Positions 17,238 to 25,698 of a stretch of 64,000 bases of DNA are shown here, piece after piece. The translations under genes were made by a program, and so were the position numbers. Source of the stretch: Amycolatopsis sacchari (GTDB taxonomy: Bacteria; Actinomycetota; Actinomycetes; Mycobacteriales; Pseudonocardiaceae); NCBI RefSeq assembly GCF_900114035.1, contig NZ_FORP01000009.1, forward strand, positions 124,001-188,000. The letters are read 5' to 3'. The notes under the pieces are model-generated. The model was not told the DNA's origin. It searched no databases and saw nothing but the letters and a program-made list of their open reading frames with translations. Within the stretch, counting starts at the first letter, position 1; each line of letters starts with the position of its first letter.

Positions 17238-18223
17238 CCGCGTTGCTCGAAGTCGAGGGGCTGTGCGTCGACTACCCGGTCAAACGACGGCAGAGCTTCC
17301 GCGCGGTGGACGGTGTCGACCTGACGGTGGCCGCCGGGGAGACGCTGGGGCTGGTCGGCGAATCGGGGTCCGGGAAATCCACGATCGCCAAGGCGATCCT
17401 GGGCATCACGCCGGTCACCTCGGGCACGATCCGGTTCGACGGCGTCGAGCTGGACCCTCGGCGCGTGCGGCGGCGCACCCCGGTCACCGACATGGGCGTC
17501 GTCTTCCAGGACCCGGTCAGCTCGCTCGACCCGGCCAAGACCGTCGGCTACACCGTGGCCGAGCCCCTGCTCGCCCGGAAAGGCGGGGACAGGGCCGAGG
17601 TGCGCCGGCGGGTGGCGGAGATGCTGGAACTGGTCGGGCTGCCCGCGGGCGCCGCTTCCCGTTACCCCGCCCAGTTTTCGGGCGGCCAGCGCCAGCGGAT
17701 CGCGATCGCGCGGGCGTTCGTCGTCCGGCCCCGGCTCGTCATCTGCGACGAGGCGGTCAGCGCGCTGGACCTGTCCGTCCAGGCGCAGATCCTCAACCTG
17801 CTGTCCGACGTCCAGCGCGAACTGGGCGTCAGCTACCTGTTCATCTCGCACGACCTGAGCGTCGTCGAGCACATCTCCGACCGCGTCGTCGTGCTCTACC
17901 GGGGACGCGTCATGGAAACCGGCACCGCCCGCGAGCTGGTCCGGTCGCCCCAGCACCCCTACACGCGGGCGCTGCTGGCGGCCGCTCCCGTGCAGGACCC
18001 GGCGCGGCAACGCCGACGCCGGGAACTGCGGGAGAGCTACCGCGTCCAGCGCGGCCCGGCGTTGCCTCTGGCCGACTCGTGCCCGTACGCGCACCGCTGC
18101 GGCTTCGCCGTCGACGCGTGTTTCCAGCGGCAACCGGTGCCCCAACCGGGCGCTGCGGGCGGGATCGTCACCTGCCACCGCCACGGCGACCTGCCGGCCG
18201 TCCAGGTCGAGGAGGTGGCATGA
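17234..18223 (+). CDS. ABC importer ATPase (DppF/OppF-like)
   Basis: A 329-residue ATPase: Walker A GESGSGKST (residues about 41-49), Q loop VVFQDPVSSLDP, signature FSGGQRQRIAIARA, Walker B LVICDEAVSALD and H loop ISHD. The C-terminal oligopeptide-transporter extension contains the Cys cluster CPYAHRCGFAVDAC, which may bind an iron-sulfur cluster as in related importers. It forms the second ATPase of the importer with the fused one. The gene starts in the fusion's stop codon and its own stop overlaps the ATG of the first hydrolase, so all are one coupled unit. Confidence 0.93.
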   Translation: MTALLEVEGLCVDYPVKRRQSFRAVDGVDLTVAAGETLGLVGESGSGKSTIAKAILGITPVTSGTIRFDGVELDPRRVRRRTPVTDMGVVFQDPVSSLDPAKTVGYTVAEPLLARKGGDRAEVRRRVAEMLELVGLPAGAASRYPAQFSGGQRQRIAIARAFVVRPRLVICDEAVSALDLSVQAQILNLLSDVQRELGVSYLFISHDLSVVEHISDRVVVLYRGRVMETGTARELVRSPQHPYTRALLAAAPVQDPARQRRRRELRESYRVQRGPALPLADSCPYAHRCGFAVDACFQRQPVPQPGAAGGIVTCHRHGDLPAVQVEEVA

Positions 18224-19587
18224 CGGCGCCGCTCGGGACCGCGCGGCTTCCCGGCACCGGCTTCGGCGTGGACCTGGAATCCGCCGGGTACCGCGAAGAC
18301 GAGTACCTCTTCAGCGGCAGTGCGACGACGTGGACGTACGACTCGCGGATGCGCGCGGTGGCCGAGGACAGCGAAGTTCCTTACACGACGCGGATCCTCG
18401 TCCGACGACCGGTGGATCCCGCGCGTTTCAACGGGGTCGTGCAGGCCGAACCGCTCCATCCGGAGTACGACACCGCACCCACGTGGCGCGCGCTGCACCC
18501 GTGGATCCTGCGGACCGGCGCGGCGTGGGTGGGCATCACGCAGGAGCCGCGGATGGCCGAATCCCTGCGCACCGAGTTCGATCCCGGCCGGTACGGCTCG
18601 CTCTCGATCCCCGCGCCGAGCCTGCGTTACGACATCGTCGCCGACGTCGTCACAGCGCTGCGGACCGGAAAGCTCTGGGACGGGCCGGAAATCGCGCGTG
18701 CGTACCTGTCGGGCTGGTCGATGACCGGCAGCTTCTGCCGCGTGTTCCTCGGCGAAGGTTTCCACGAACGGCGGCGCCTGCCCGGCGGCGCACCGGTGTT
18801 CGACGGGTACGTGGTCGCCATTTCCTCGGGCGGCGCGGAACGCGCCGGTTACCCGGGACTGTCGGACATGCCCCCGATGGACGACGCGCGGCGGACCATC
18901 GGCGGGCACGACGTCCCGGTGGTCGAACTGCTCAGCGAGGCCGAGTCGGAAACCCACGAACCGGTCCTGCGCCCGGACAGCGACGAGCCGGACGACCGTT
19001 ACCGGCTCTACCAGGTCGCGGGCACCTCGCACGACAGCACCGGCCCGCGGCACGTTCTGACGAACCAGGAACAGTACCGGCGCCGCGGGCTTCCGGTGCC
19101 CAGCCAGCGGATCATCGAGACCCCCAGCGATGCGCGGCTGGATTTCGTGGCCCGCGCGGTGTTTTCGCTCCTGGACCGGTGGGTCGCGGACGGCACGCCG
19201 CCTCCGCGAGCGGACCGGTTCACGTTCGCCGACGGCGACCTCGCACGCGACGACCAGGGCAACGTCCTGGGCGGCATCCGCACGCCGTGGGTGGAGGTTC
19301 CCGTCGCGCGGTACCACCCGCACAGCACGCCGGTGCCGGGGGCGTGCGTGCCCTCGCCGTGGATGCCGATGATCGAGCCGGAGGCCATGACCTGGCTGAC
19401 CGGCAACATGACTCCCTTCCCCGCCGAGCTGCTGAGCAGCCGCTACCCCACGGCCGACGACTACCTCACCCGGTACCGCGAAAGCTGTTTCGCCCTGGTG
19501 GATCAGGGTTTCCTGCTCTGGGGCGAGGTCGAACCGCTGCTGGTCGCGGCGGAGCAGCGCGCCCTGCACTTGCTCCCCTCATCGTAG
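18220..19587 (+). CDS. Alpha/beta hydrolase domain protein (Abhydrolase_10-type)
   Basis: A 455-residue protein of the large alpha/beta-hydrolase-domain family found in actinomycetes and rhizobia. Recognisable parts are PYTTRILVRRPVDPARFNG (acyl-chain-like strand region), the probable nucleophile in LSGWSMTGS, and YQVAGTSHDS with the candidate catalytic His. Full characterisation of this family is limited; hydrolysis of an ester, lactone or amide is the safe reading. It starts inside the ATPase stop codon, so it is translated with the importer. This suggests that the imported molecule is its substrate. No signal peptide is seen, placing it in the cytoplasm. Confidence 0.75.
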   Translation: MTAPLGTARLPGTGFGVDLESAGYREDEYLFSGSATTWTYDSRMRAVAEDSEVPYTTRILVRRPVDPARFNGVVQAEPLHPEYDTAPTWRALHPWILRTGAAWVGITQEPRMAESLRTEFDPGRYGSLSIPAPSLRYDIVADVVTALRTGKLWDGPEIARAYLSGWSMTGSFCRVFLGEGFHERRRLPGGAPVFDGYVVAISSGGAERAGYPGLSDMPPMDDARRTIGGHDVPVVELLSEAESETHEPVLRPDSDEPDDRYRLYQVAGTSHDSTGPRHVLTNQEQYRRRGLPVPSQRIIETPSDARLDFVARAVFSLLDRWVADGTPPPRADRFTFADGDLARDDQGNVLGGIRTPWVEVPVARYHPHSTPVPGACVPSPWMPMIEPEAMTWLTGNMTPFPAELLSSRYPTADDYLTRYRESCFALVDQGFLLWGEVEPLLVAAEQRALHLLPSS

Positions 19588-19604
19588 ATTTCCGGAGGTT
19601 TCCC

Positions 19605-20429
19605 ATGCCCTTCTTCGAGTTGCAGGACGTCAAGCTGTGGTACGACGAGTACGGCACCGGTGACGAGGTGGTGCTGTCCAGCGCGTCCGGCTTCGACCGG
19701 TACCCGGCTGTGCTCGCGGACGCGCCCACCGGCTGCCACGTGTTCACGATCCAGGCGCGGGGGTTCGGCCGGTCCAGCCACCTCAGTGCGCCGCCGGAGC
19801 AGGGCTGGCTCGACCAGTGGGCGGACGACGTGCTCGCGTTCGCCGACCACCTGGGCGTGTCGCGGTTCGTCTACACGGGAGTGTCGCACGGCGCCGGGAT
19901 CGGCTGGCACATCGCGCGCCGTCACCCGGAGCGGCTGAAGGCGCTGGTGTCGGTGGTGGGCACGCCGCACGACCGTGCCGGGGACACGTCGTCGTCGGCG
20001 GGCCGGCGCGCGATCGTCGAAAACCGGAAGGACACGGGGGTGCTGGAGGAGCAGTTCCGCATCCTCGGCGGTGCCACGGACACCCCGGAACAAGCCGCTG
20101 TCCGCGAGGAGACGATCGCGGCGCTCGTGCGGCACCACCTCGAGTACAGCGACGAAGAGGCGCGGATCAACCAGGGGATGCCGTTCCCGGAAGCCAAGAC
20201 GAACGACGAACTCGCGGCGATCCTGCGCACGATCGACCTGCCGGTGCTCATCCTCGCCGGCCTGCGCGACGGCGTCATCTCGCCGGAGTCCACGTTGCGC
20301 GCGGCGAGGAACGTCCGGCGCTCGAAGGCGGTCCTCTTCGAAGACGAAGGCCACTTCATCGCCCGCGAACGCCCGGAGCGGCTCGTCGCGGAGGTGGCCG
20401 TGTACCTGGAGGAGCTGAAGGCGCGGTAG
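19605..20429 (+). CDS. Alpha/beta hydrolase (RsbQ/haloperoxidase-like fold)
   Basis: A 274-residue alpha/beta hydrolase. The nucleophile elbow is GVSHGAG (S near residue 96), the acid is in LRDGVIS and the His in DEGHFIARE. The usual HG oxyanion motif after the first strand is replaced by SSASGFDRYPAV, so the oxyanion hole is atypical. The ATG follows GGAGG at six bases, 17 bases after the preceding hydrolase. It is the last gene of the importer operon and is followed by a strong hairpin. The two hydrolases may act in sequence on the imported compound. Confidence 0.85.
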   Translation: MPFFELQDVKLWYDEYGTGDEVVLSSASGFDRYPAVLADAPTGCHVFTIQARGFGRSSHLSAPPEQGWLDQWADDVLAFADHLGVSRFVYTGVSHGAGIGWHIARRHPERLKALVSVVGTPHDRAGDTSSSAGRRAIVENRKDTGVLEEQFRILGGATDTPEQAAVREETIAALVRHHLEYSDEEARINQGMPFPEAKTNDELAAILRTIDLPVLILAGLRDGVISPESTLRAARNVRRSKAVLFEDEGHFIARERPERLVAEVAVYLEELKAR

Positions 20430-20441
20430 GGCGGGGTACCA

Positions 20442-20473
20442 GCCGGAGCCGGGCCTGAGCTCCCGGCTCCGGC
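20442..20473 (+). terminator. Terminator hairpin of the ABC importer operon
   Basis: GCCGGAGCCGGG (20442-20453) and CCCGGCTCCGGC (20462-20473) form a perfect 12-base stem with an eight-base loop, 12 bases after the last stop codon. There is no U-tract, as is common for actinomycete terminators. Confidence 0.75.
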
Positions 20474-20535
20474 CCACGCCGACCGTTGAGACGACATCGC
20501 GTCAACTGACCACCGCGCCCGCCGGCAGCTCTCAA

Positions 20536-20823
20536 ATGGAACACAGCCCGGGTGCCATCGTCAATGTCCATCAAACTAATCCGTTCGGCGTGACCTTGGA
20601 CTGGGAACTTCGGAACGAGTTCGAGGAAGCAATTTCCAACGAAGAAATCTCCCCGGAAGCAAGGACGGCCAGGTACCGCCGCCGCATCACCGTCCGGGAA
20701 ATCATGCTCGACGCCACCCTCCGGCTCCTCCACACCGCGGGGTTCATCACCATGAAGGACCACGAAGAGGGCGACTACTACCACTACCGCGTCATCGCCG
20801 CCCCCGGCGACTACCCATCCTGA
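20536..20823 (+). CDS. Hypothetical protein, 95 aa
   Basis: A soluble, charged protein of 95 residues that I do not recognise. The N-terminal half is acidic (ELRNEFEEAISNEEISPEAR) and the C-terminal half contains a helix ITVREIMLDATLRLLHTAGF followed by a His/Tyr-rich stretch EEGDYYHYRV. Codon use has the high third-position GC expected of a real gene over most of its length. The ribosome site is weak, so the start could be further downstream. It stands alone after the importer terminator. Function unknown. Confidence 0.5.
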   Translation: MEHSPGAIVNVHQTNPFGVTLDWELRNEFEEAISNEEISPEARTARYRRRITVREIMLDATLRLLHTAGFITMKDHEEGDYYHYRVIAAPGDYPS

Positions 20824-21178
20824 TCTGCCAGCCGTTCTGACCGGCTACCGCAGTCAATCTCGGGGTGCCATACGACGCAGGCAATTTTTTGTCACCGGGC
20901 GATCCTCCGTAGGGAGGCGTCCGCACACCAGCCGGTGTCCCTCGGCAGGTCAGCGCCTTGTCCCACGCGTCGCGGTCCTGCAGACGCGCGAACCGACTCA
21001 CCGCAGGCGTCAAGACTGCGGGTTCGAGCACATCGGCCTGGCTCATGAACTACCCGAACCGGAACTCCCCCGGTGAGCGATTCCCGCCCCACCCCACCTC
21101 CACGGTACTTCTTCCCACGGCGTAACGGATTCCGCCGCTTGGACGAATACCCGTCCGACGCCGAAGGAGAGGTGGCCC
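20824..21178. other. Intergenic region, no gene recognised
   Basis: 355 bases between the 95-residue hypothetical and the secreted protein. A short hairpin AGCCG/CGGCT (20830-20846) and a T6 run at 20885-20890 could end transcription of the upstream gene. CCTCC/GGAGG (20904-20917) is a small hairpin. An 84-codon frame on the minus strand has no family resemblance. The promoter of the secreted protein must lie at the right end, but I see no clear -35/-10 pair. Confidence 0.4.
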
Positions 21179-22006
21179 ATGCGCAAGCGCACGGTTCTGG
21201 CAGGTCTGGTCGCGGCCGGGCTCGTGATGGCCTCGGCCCCGTCGGCGGCCGCCGACCCGGCCGAAGTGGAGACGAGCGTGTCGCAGGCGTCTGTGCTCGC
21301 CGGGGACACGGTCACCGTCACCGAAAAGGTCACCAACGTCCACGACTTCTCGATCCTGCACCCGACCGTCCGGCTGTTCAGCACCCCCGACGCCCTCACG
21401 GGGTACGCGTCGCTCGTGGACTGCTCGGCGAGCTGCACGACCCTGCCGAACGGCTTCCAGGCGACGCTGCCCGAAGCGCTGGACGGGTTCGCCTCCGCCA
21501 CGGTCACCTTCACGCTGCGGATCGCCCCCGGCGCGCCGAACCTGCGGGAAACCCTGCAGGGGCAGCTTTCCGGCAGCAACTACGCGACCCCGCCCGTCGA
21601 CGGGCCCACGCTCACGGTCACCGCGAAGGCCGACGGCGCCGTGGGCCTCACCGCCACCCCGAAGCTTGGCCTGCTCGTGCCACGCCTGGAGTTCACGGTT
21701 TCGGTGCGCAGCCTCGGCCCGGGCCCGGTGCAGGGCGCGGTGGTCACCACCACGTTGCCGTCCGGCCTCAACGCGAGCGGTTGCACGCCGGGAGCGGGCA
21801 CGGTCGCGTGCACGTTCCCCGACGTTCCCGCCGGTGAGGCCCGGACGGCCACGTTCTCCGTGCCGCTGAGCCTGCTTTCGCTCGGGCTGCCCTACACCTT
21901 CACGGCCCGGCAGACGGCGTCCGCGAGCCTCGATCCCGTCGCGTCGAACGACTCCGCGAGCACCACGTGCACCGTGCTGACGCCGCTGCTGGTGAGCTGC
22001 CGCTGA
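21179..22006 (+). CDS. Secreted DUF11/CARDB-like beta-sandwich protein
   Basis: A 275-residue exported protein. Residues 1-25 are a Sec signal peptide (MRKR, hydrophobic core, cleavage after SAAA). The mature part looks like two immunoglobulin-like beta-sandwich repeats: one around SQASVLAGDTVTVTEKVTN and a second in FTVSVRSLGPGPVQGAVVTT with LPSGLNASGC, the classic DUF11 pattern. Cys pairs (CSASC, SGC with VAC, TTC with VSC) suggest disulfides. There is no LPXTG or other anchor, so it is probably released or wall-associated. GGAGAGGTGG precedes the ATG. The role is unknown, possibly a structural surface protein. Confidence 0.7.
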   Translation: MRKRTVLAGLVAAGLVMASAPSAAADPAEVETSVSQASVLAGDTVTVTEKVTNVHDFSILHPTVRLFSTPDALTGYASLVDCSASCTTLPNGFQATLPEALDGFASATVTFTLRIAPGAPNLRETLQGQLSGSNYATPPVDGPTLTVTAKADGAVGLTATPKLGLLVPRLEFTVSVRSLGPGPVQGAVVTTTLPSGLNASGCTPGAGTVACTFPDVPAGEARTATFSVPLSLLSLGLPYTFTARQTASASLDPVASNDSASTTCTVLTPLLVSCR

Positions 22007-22009
22007 CGC

Positions 22010-22363
22010 TCACCGGTCCGCGATGGTCACGACCAGCAACCCGGCACCCACGACGATCGTGGGGACGTACCGGACGACCTTCGTGAGGGCTTCGCGAATC
22101 CTGAGGTGCAGAACCACGGAAAAGACCGACTCGAGAACGACCACGACAGCGGCGGCGACGCCGACCGGCCGTACCTCGAGGCCGATCAACAACCCCGCCC
22201 CCACAAGGAACTCGACGAGCCCCAGGTAGCGGAACAGCCCGTACGGAACGCGGAGCGTGTCGGCGTTCGAGCGGAAGACGCGGAGCCCGATCAACCTCAG
22301 CGGACCGACCACGAGCAACAGACAGCCGAAAACGACGGTCAGCGTGACGTAGAACGTGTGCAT
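22010..22363 (-). CDS. DoxX-like small membrane protein
   Basis: A 117-residue four-helix membrane protein: TM segments near residues 5-25 (VTLTVVFGCLLLVVGPLRLIG), 45-65 (LGLVEFLVGAGLLIGL), 68-88 (VGVAAAVVVVLESVFSVVL) and 100-114. The LGLVEFLVGAGLLIG motif and length fit the DoxX-like family (PF13564), whose members are linked to redox or quinone metabolism but mostly uncharacterised. Start ATG 22363 follows AGGGAT. It is divergent from a TetR regulator 86 bases away, the likely controller, and converges with the secreted-protein gene with three bases between stops. Confidence 0.8.
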   Translation of the reverse strand: MHTFYVTLTVVFGCLLLVVGPLRLIGLRVFRSNADTLRVPYGLFRYLGLVEFLVGAGLLIGLEVRPVGVAAAVVVVLESVFSVVLHLRIREALTKVVRYVPTIVVGAGLLVVTIADR

Positions 22364-22449
22364 CGCAATCCCTTGTCCGGTGCGGCCGAAGCCCGGCCGC
22401 ACCGGAGAAGTTAACCGGGAGCACCCGTCCGTTTGCCTAAAGTGAGAGC

Positions 22450-23073
22450 ATGACCGACGGTTTGACCCGCTCCTCGCGGGCCGACGCGCGCGACAACCGG
22501 GACCGCATCCTGGAGGCGGCTCGCGCGCTGTTCTCGGCGGAAGGACTGGCCGTGCCGATGCGGGAGATCGCCCGGCACGCCGGCGTCGGTCCCGCCACGC
22601 TGTACCGGCACTTCCCGACGAAGGAATCCCTCGTCACCGAGGCTTTCACCGAGCAGATGGGCAAATGCGGCGCGATCGTCGAGGAAGCGCTCGCCGATCC
22701 CGATCCGTGGCACGGGTTCTGCACCCTGGTCATCCGGGTGTTCGAGCTGCACGCCCAGGACCGCGGCCGCACGGCCGCGTTCCTCTCCGCGTACCCCAAG
22801 GCGCTGGCGCTCGACAACACCCGCGCCGGCACCCTGGCGAACGCGGCCGAACTGGCCCGCCGCGCGAAGGCGGCCGGGAAGCTCCGCCCCGACTTCGTCG
22901 TGCAGGACCTCATCCTCATCATCATGGCCAACAGCGGCGTGAGGGCGACCGACCCGCACGAGGCGGCCGCTGCCTCACGTCGCTTCGCCGCCCTGGCAAT
23001 CGACGCGTTCCGGGCCGACGGCGCCGCCGCGCCCCTGCCCCCGGCCACCTGGACGCCGCAGCTGGTGTCCTGA
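22450..23073 (+). CDS. TetR-family transcriptional regulator
   Basis: A 207-residue TetR protein. The DNA-binding part includes RDRILEAARALFSAEG and VPMREIARHAGVGPATLYRH (residues about 17-56), with FPTKESLVTEAF beginning the ligand domain. The C-terminal half resembles the SbtR-type TetR domain common in actinomycetes. The ATG lies 86 bases from the divergent DoxX-like gene, which it probably represses. The ligand is unknown. It converges with the SDR gene, four bases apart. Confidence 0.88.
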   Translation: MTDGLTRSSRADARDNRDRILEAARALFSAEGLAVPMREIARHAGVGPATLYRHFPTKESLVTEAFTEQMGKCGAIVEEALADPDPWHGFCTLVIRVFELHAQDRGRTAAFLSAYPKALALDNTRAGTLANAAELARRAKAAGKLRPDFVVQDLILIIMANSGVRATDPHEAAAASRRFAALAIDAFRADGAAAPLPPATWTPQLVS

Positions 23074-23077
23074 AACC

Positions 23078-23857
23078 TCACCCGGCCCGGTACCGCGTGG
23101 CGAGCTCCGGGCTCTGGCCCCCGAAGGCGGCGAGGTCGGCCTGGAAGACCGCCTCCAGCAGGCTGGCGTCCTCGACACCCGGGGCGCAGACGACCTCCCC
23201 CAGCTCGAGGCCGCGCAGGCTGGCGGTCACGACGTCCTCGGCCGACATGCGCGGCACCGCGCTCAGGTCCATGCCCTGCCGCTCGTGGAACTCGGTGGCG
23301 ACCACACCCGGACACACGACCTGCACCCGGACGCCGCTGCCCTCCAGCTCCGCGCTCAGGATCTGCGACATCGCGACCAGGTAGGCCAGGCTGCCACCGT
23401 AGACGGCCCGGCGCGGCATCACCGAATGCGGCGCCGGGCCGCTGAACGCGATCATGCCGGCGACGTTGACGATCGTTCCCTCACCACGCTCCTGCATCCC
23501 GCCCACGGCCGCACGGCTGAGCAGGGTGGGCGCCAGGACCTTGACGTTGACCAGTTCGCTCGCCTTCCCGGCCGGCAGCTCGGCGAGCGGCATGTAGTGC
23601 GCGACACCGGCGTTGTTCACCAACAGCGTCAACGGTTCCGTGGCGCAGAGTTCGGCCACCTCGTCGATTCCGTCCTGAGTGGACAGATCGGCGGTGACCG
23701 TGTGCACCTTGACGTCCTGGTGCGCCGCGGCGAACTCCTCCAGGCGCTCCTTGCGCCTGCCGACGAGCACGAGGTCGTAACCGTCGGCCGCCAGCCGTTC
23801 GGCGAACGCCCTGCCGATGCCGGAGGTGGCACCGGTGACGAGTGCGAGCTTGTCCAT
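23078..23857 (-). CDS. Short-chain dehydrogenase with altered active site
   Basis: A 259-residue classical-type SDR: TGATSGIGRAFAERL cofactor loop, NNAGV (residues 81-85), N104 in the fourth helix and Y153. The catalytic YxxxK motif reads YGGSL, so the essential Lys is Leu157. The Ser normally 13 residues before the Tyr is not in register (S139 is one off). Both changes predict weak or absent dehydrogenase activity, or a non-catalytic role. The start at 23857 is preceded by AGGAAG. It follows the HIBADH-like gene by 23 bases, so the two form an operon. Confidence 0.83.
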   Translation of the reverse strand: MDKLALVTGATSGIGRAFAERLAADGYDLVLVGRRKERLEEFAAAHQDVKVHTVTADLSTQDGIDEVAELCATEPLTLLVNNAGVAHYMPLAELPAGKASELVNVKVLAPTLLSRAAVGGMQERGEGTIVNVAGMIAFSGPAPHSVMPRRAVYGGSLAYLVAMSQILSAELEGSGVRVQVVCPGVVATEFHERQGMDLSAVPRMSAEDVVTASLRGLELGEVVCAPGVEDASLLEAVFQADLAAFGGQSPELATRYRAG

Positions 23858-23880
23858 CTTCTCTTCCTTTCCAGGAGTTT

Positions 23881-24717
23881 TCAGGGGTTGAGGCTGCGCA
23901 GCAGCCCGGGCAGGCCGCGCGCACCGGCCAGCCCTCGTTCGGTGACCGGCCGGGCGTCCACACCGGACTCGCGTATCGCCGCGTCGAACAGCTCCATGTC
24001 CAGTGCCTCCACGGCGGACAGGTGATCGACGACGTCGAGCGTCACCATCGTGTTCAGCAGCGTCAACGCGGCGCTGGACGCGCTGCCGAGCTTCAGCACG
24101 CCGGTCAGCCGCACCGGGTCCACCCCCGCTTTCGCGGCCAGGTCGACGATTTCGGCGATGTTGGCCTGGTTCAGCATGAGCAGCGCGTTGTTGAACAGCT
24201 TCGCCATCTGTCCGGCACCCGCCTCCCCGAGGTGGACGACGTGACGGGAGAACGACGAGAACACGGGCTCGCAGCGGTCCGCGGCGGAACGCGGGCCGCC
24301 GACCATGGTGGTGAGCCGCCGTTCCTCGGCGCCCGGCCGCCCTCCGCTGACCGGCGCGTCCAGGACCGCCACCCCGGCGGGTGCGCAGATCTCGGTCAAC
24401 CGCACGGCGTTGGCGGGCAGGCCGGTGCCGTGGTTGACCACGACCGAGCCGGGACGCAGCCCGTCCAGGAGCCCGCCGGTGACCAGGTTCAGCACGTCCT
24501 CGTCCGTGCTGACGCACAGCCCGACGATGTCGCACGCCGCGGCCAGCTCCTGGAGGCTGTCGTGGCGGACGTGCGGCACGTCCCGCAGACCCCGCAGGGA
24601 GGCGGGGCGCCGGGCCCAGGCGTGCAGGGCGAACCCGGCCTCGGCGATGGCCGTGGCCATGGGCAGGCCCTGGTCGCCGAGCCCGATGAAGCCGACTGTC
24701 GGTCTCGCGGTGTCCAT
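23881..24717 (-). CDS. 3-hydroxyisobutyrate dehydrogenase-like NAD(P)-dependent oxidoreductase
   Basis: A 278-residue beta-hydroxyacid dehydrogenase/imine-reductase-type protein. The N-terminal Rossmann domain has VGFIGLGDQGLPMATAIAEA; VSGGRPGAEE is the substrate-binding motif; GAGQMAKLFNN carries the catalytic Lys; and the C-terminal helical domain completes the dimer. The substrate could be a beta-hydroxyacid, a succinic semialdehyde-type aldehyde or an imine. The ATG at 24717 is chosen over an in-frame ATG at 24810, because the extra N-terminal residues have no family match and would overlap the promoter. It is divergent from an XRE regulator and co-transcribed with the altered SDR. Confidence 0.85.
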   Translation of the reverse strand: MDTARPTVGFIGLGDQGLPMATAIAEAGFALHAWARRPASLRGLRDVPHVRHDSLQELAAACDIVGLCVSTDEDVLNLVTGGLLDGLRPGSVVVNHGTGLPANAVRLTEICAPAGVAVLDAPVSGGRPGAEERRLTTMVGGPRSAADRCEPVFSSFSRHVVHLGEAGAGQMAKLFNNALLMLNQANIAEIVDLAAKAGVDPVRLTGVLKLGSASSAALTLLNTMVTLDVVDHLSAVEALDMELFDAAIRESGVDARPVTERGLAGARGLPGLLRSLNP

Positions 24718-24820
24718 GGCACCGAGGTTGCCGCCTGTTCCGGTGGCCAGCCAGGCCCCCTGGCTTCCTGGGAACGCCGGTACCAGGCGGCGCCGGGGTG
24801 GCGAGGACATACTGGACTTC

Positions 24821-25660
24821 GTGGGGACGAAGGAATTCGGGCAGGCGGTCCGCCGGTGGCGGGAGCGGGTGTCGCCGGAGGCCGCGGGACTGTCCTCGGG
24901 CGGTCAGCGCCGCGTGACCGGGCTCCGCCGTGAGGAACTCGCGCACCTGGCGGGCATTTCGGTCGACTACGTGATCCGCCTCGAACAGGGGCGGGCGACC
25001 AATCCCTCGGTCCAGGTGGTCGAGGCACTGGCCAGGGCGCTGCGGTTGTCGGCGGCGGAGCGCAGGCACCTGTTCCAGCTGGGCGGGCTCCAGCCGCCGG
25101 GGCCGGAGTGCGTGCCCGCGTACCTCACGCCGAGCGTGCAGCGGCTGCTGGACCGGATGGCAGGCACCCCGGTCGCGGTGTTCGACGCGGCGTGGACGCT
25201 GCTCCTGGCCAACCAGCCCTACGCGGCGCTCATGGGTGACCCGGCCGGGTGGCACGGCCACGAGCGCAACGCGGTGTGGCGCAACTTCTTCGGCCTGAAC
25301 GACCGCGTCCGGCACACCCCGGAGTCGCGGCACGCATTGGAAACCGCGCTCGTCGCCGACCTGCGCGCCACCGCCGCGCGCTACCCCGCCGACCCGCGGC
25401 TCCAGCGGCTGGTGTCGGACCTGCTCAGCCAGAACGAGCGGTTCGCGGGGCTGTGGCACGCCGCCGTCGCGGGACACCACGAGGCCGCCCGCAAGACGAT
25501 CGACCACCCCGGGGCCGGGGCGCTGACCCTCGACTGCGACGTGCTCACCGTGTCCGGGAGCGACCTGCGGATCATGGTGTACACGGCCGAACCGGGCAGT
25601 GAGGACGCCGACCGGCTGGCGCTGATCACCGTGCTGGGAACGCAGTCGCTGGTGGGTTAG
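24821..25660 (+). CDS. XRE-family regulator with MmyB-like ligand domain
   Basis: A 279-residue protein. The N-terminal HTH is preceded by the family signature LSSGGQRRVTGLRREELAHL and contains AGISVDYVIRLEQGRATNPS. The C-terminal two-thirds is a PAS-like MmyB ligand domain (VFDAAWTLLLANQPYAALMG; AVAGHHEAARKTIDHPGAG). This family is abundant in actinomycetes and usually controls a divergent oxidoreductase, which fits the HIBADH-like/SDR pair here. The GTG at 24821 is the start that leaves the divergent promoter free; the next upstream frame extends into the neighbouring gene. Confidence 0.88.
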   Translation: MGTKEFGQAVRRWRERVSPEAAGLSSGGQRRVTGLRREELAHLAGISVDYVIRLEQGRATNPSVQVVEALARALRLSAAERRHLFQLGGLQPPGPECVPAYLTPSVQRLLDRMAGTPVAVFDAAWTLLLANQPYAALMGDPAGWHGHERNAVWRNFFGLNDRVRHTPESRHALETALVADLRATAARYPADPRLQRLVSDLLSQNERFAGLWHAAVAGHHEAARKTIDHPGAGALTLDCDVLTVSGSDLRIMVYTAEPGSEDADRLALITVLGTQSLVG

Positions 25661-25698
25661 TCGGCCCTGAATGCCGGGGGTTCCGCCAGGATCGGATC

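Noticed and set aside
17101..18140. Repeated Cys clusters and PYTRALL segments of the two ABC ATPases as a duplicated DNA repeat
   Set aside because: They are family features of oligopeptide-type ATPases and are similar in protein rather than a recent DNA duplication.
20792..21046. An 84-codon minus-strand frame in the gap before the secreted protein
   Set aside because: No family resemblance, mixed codon use and overlap with the 95-residue gene; at most a relic.
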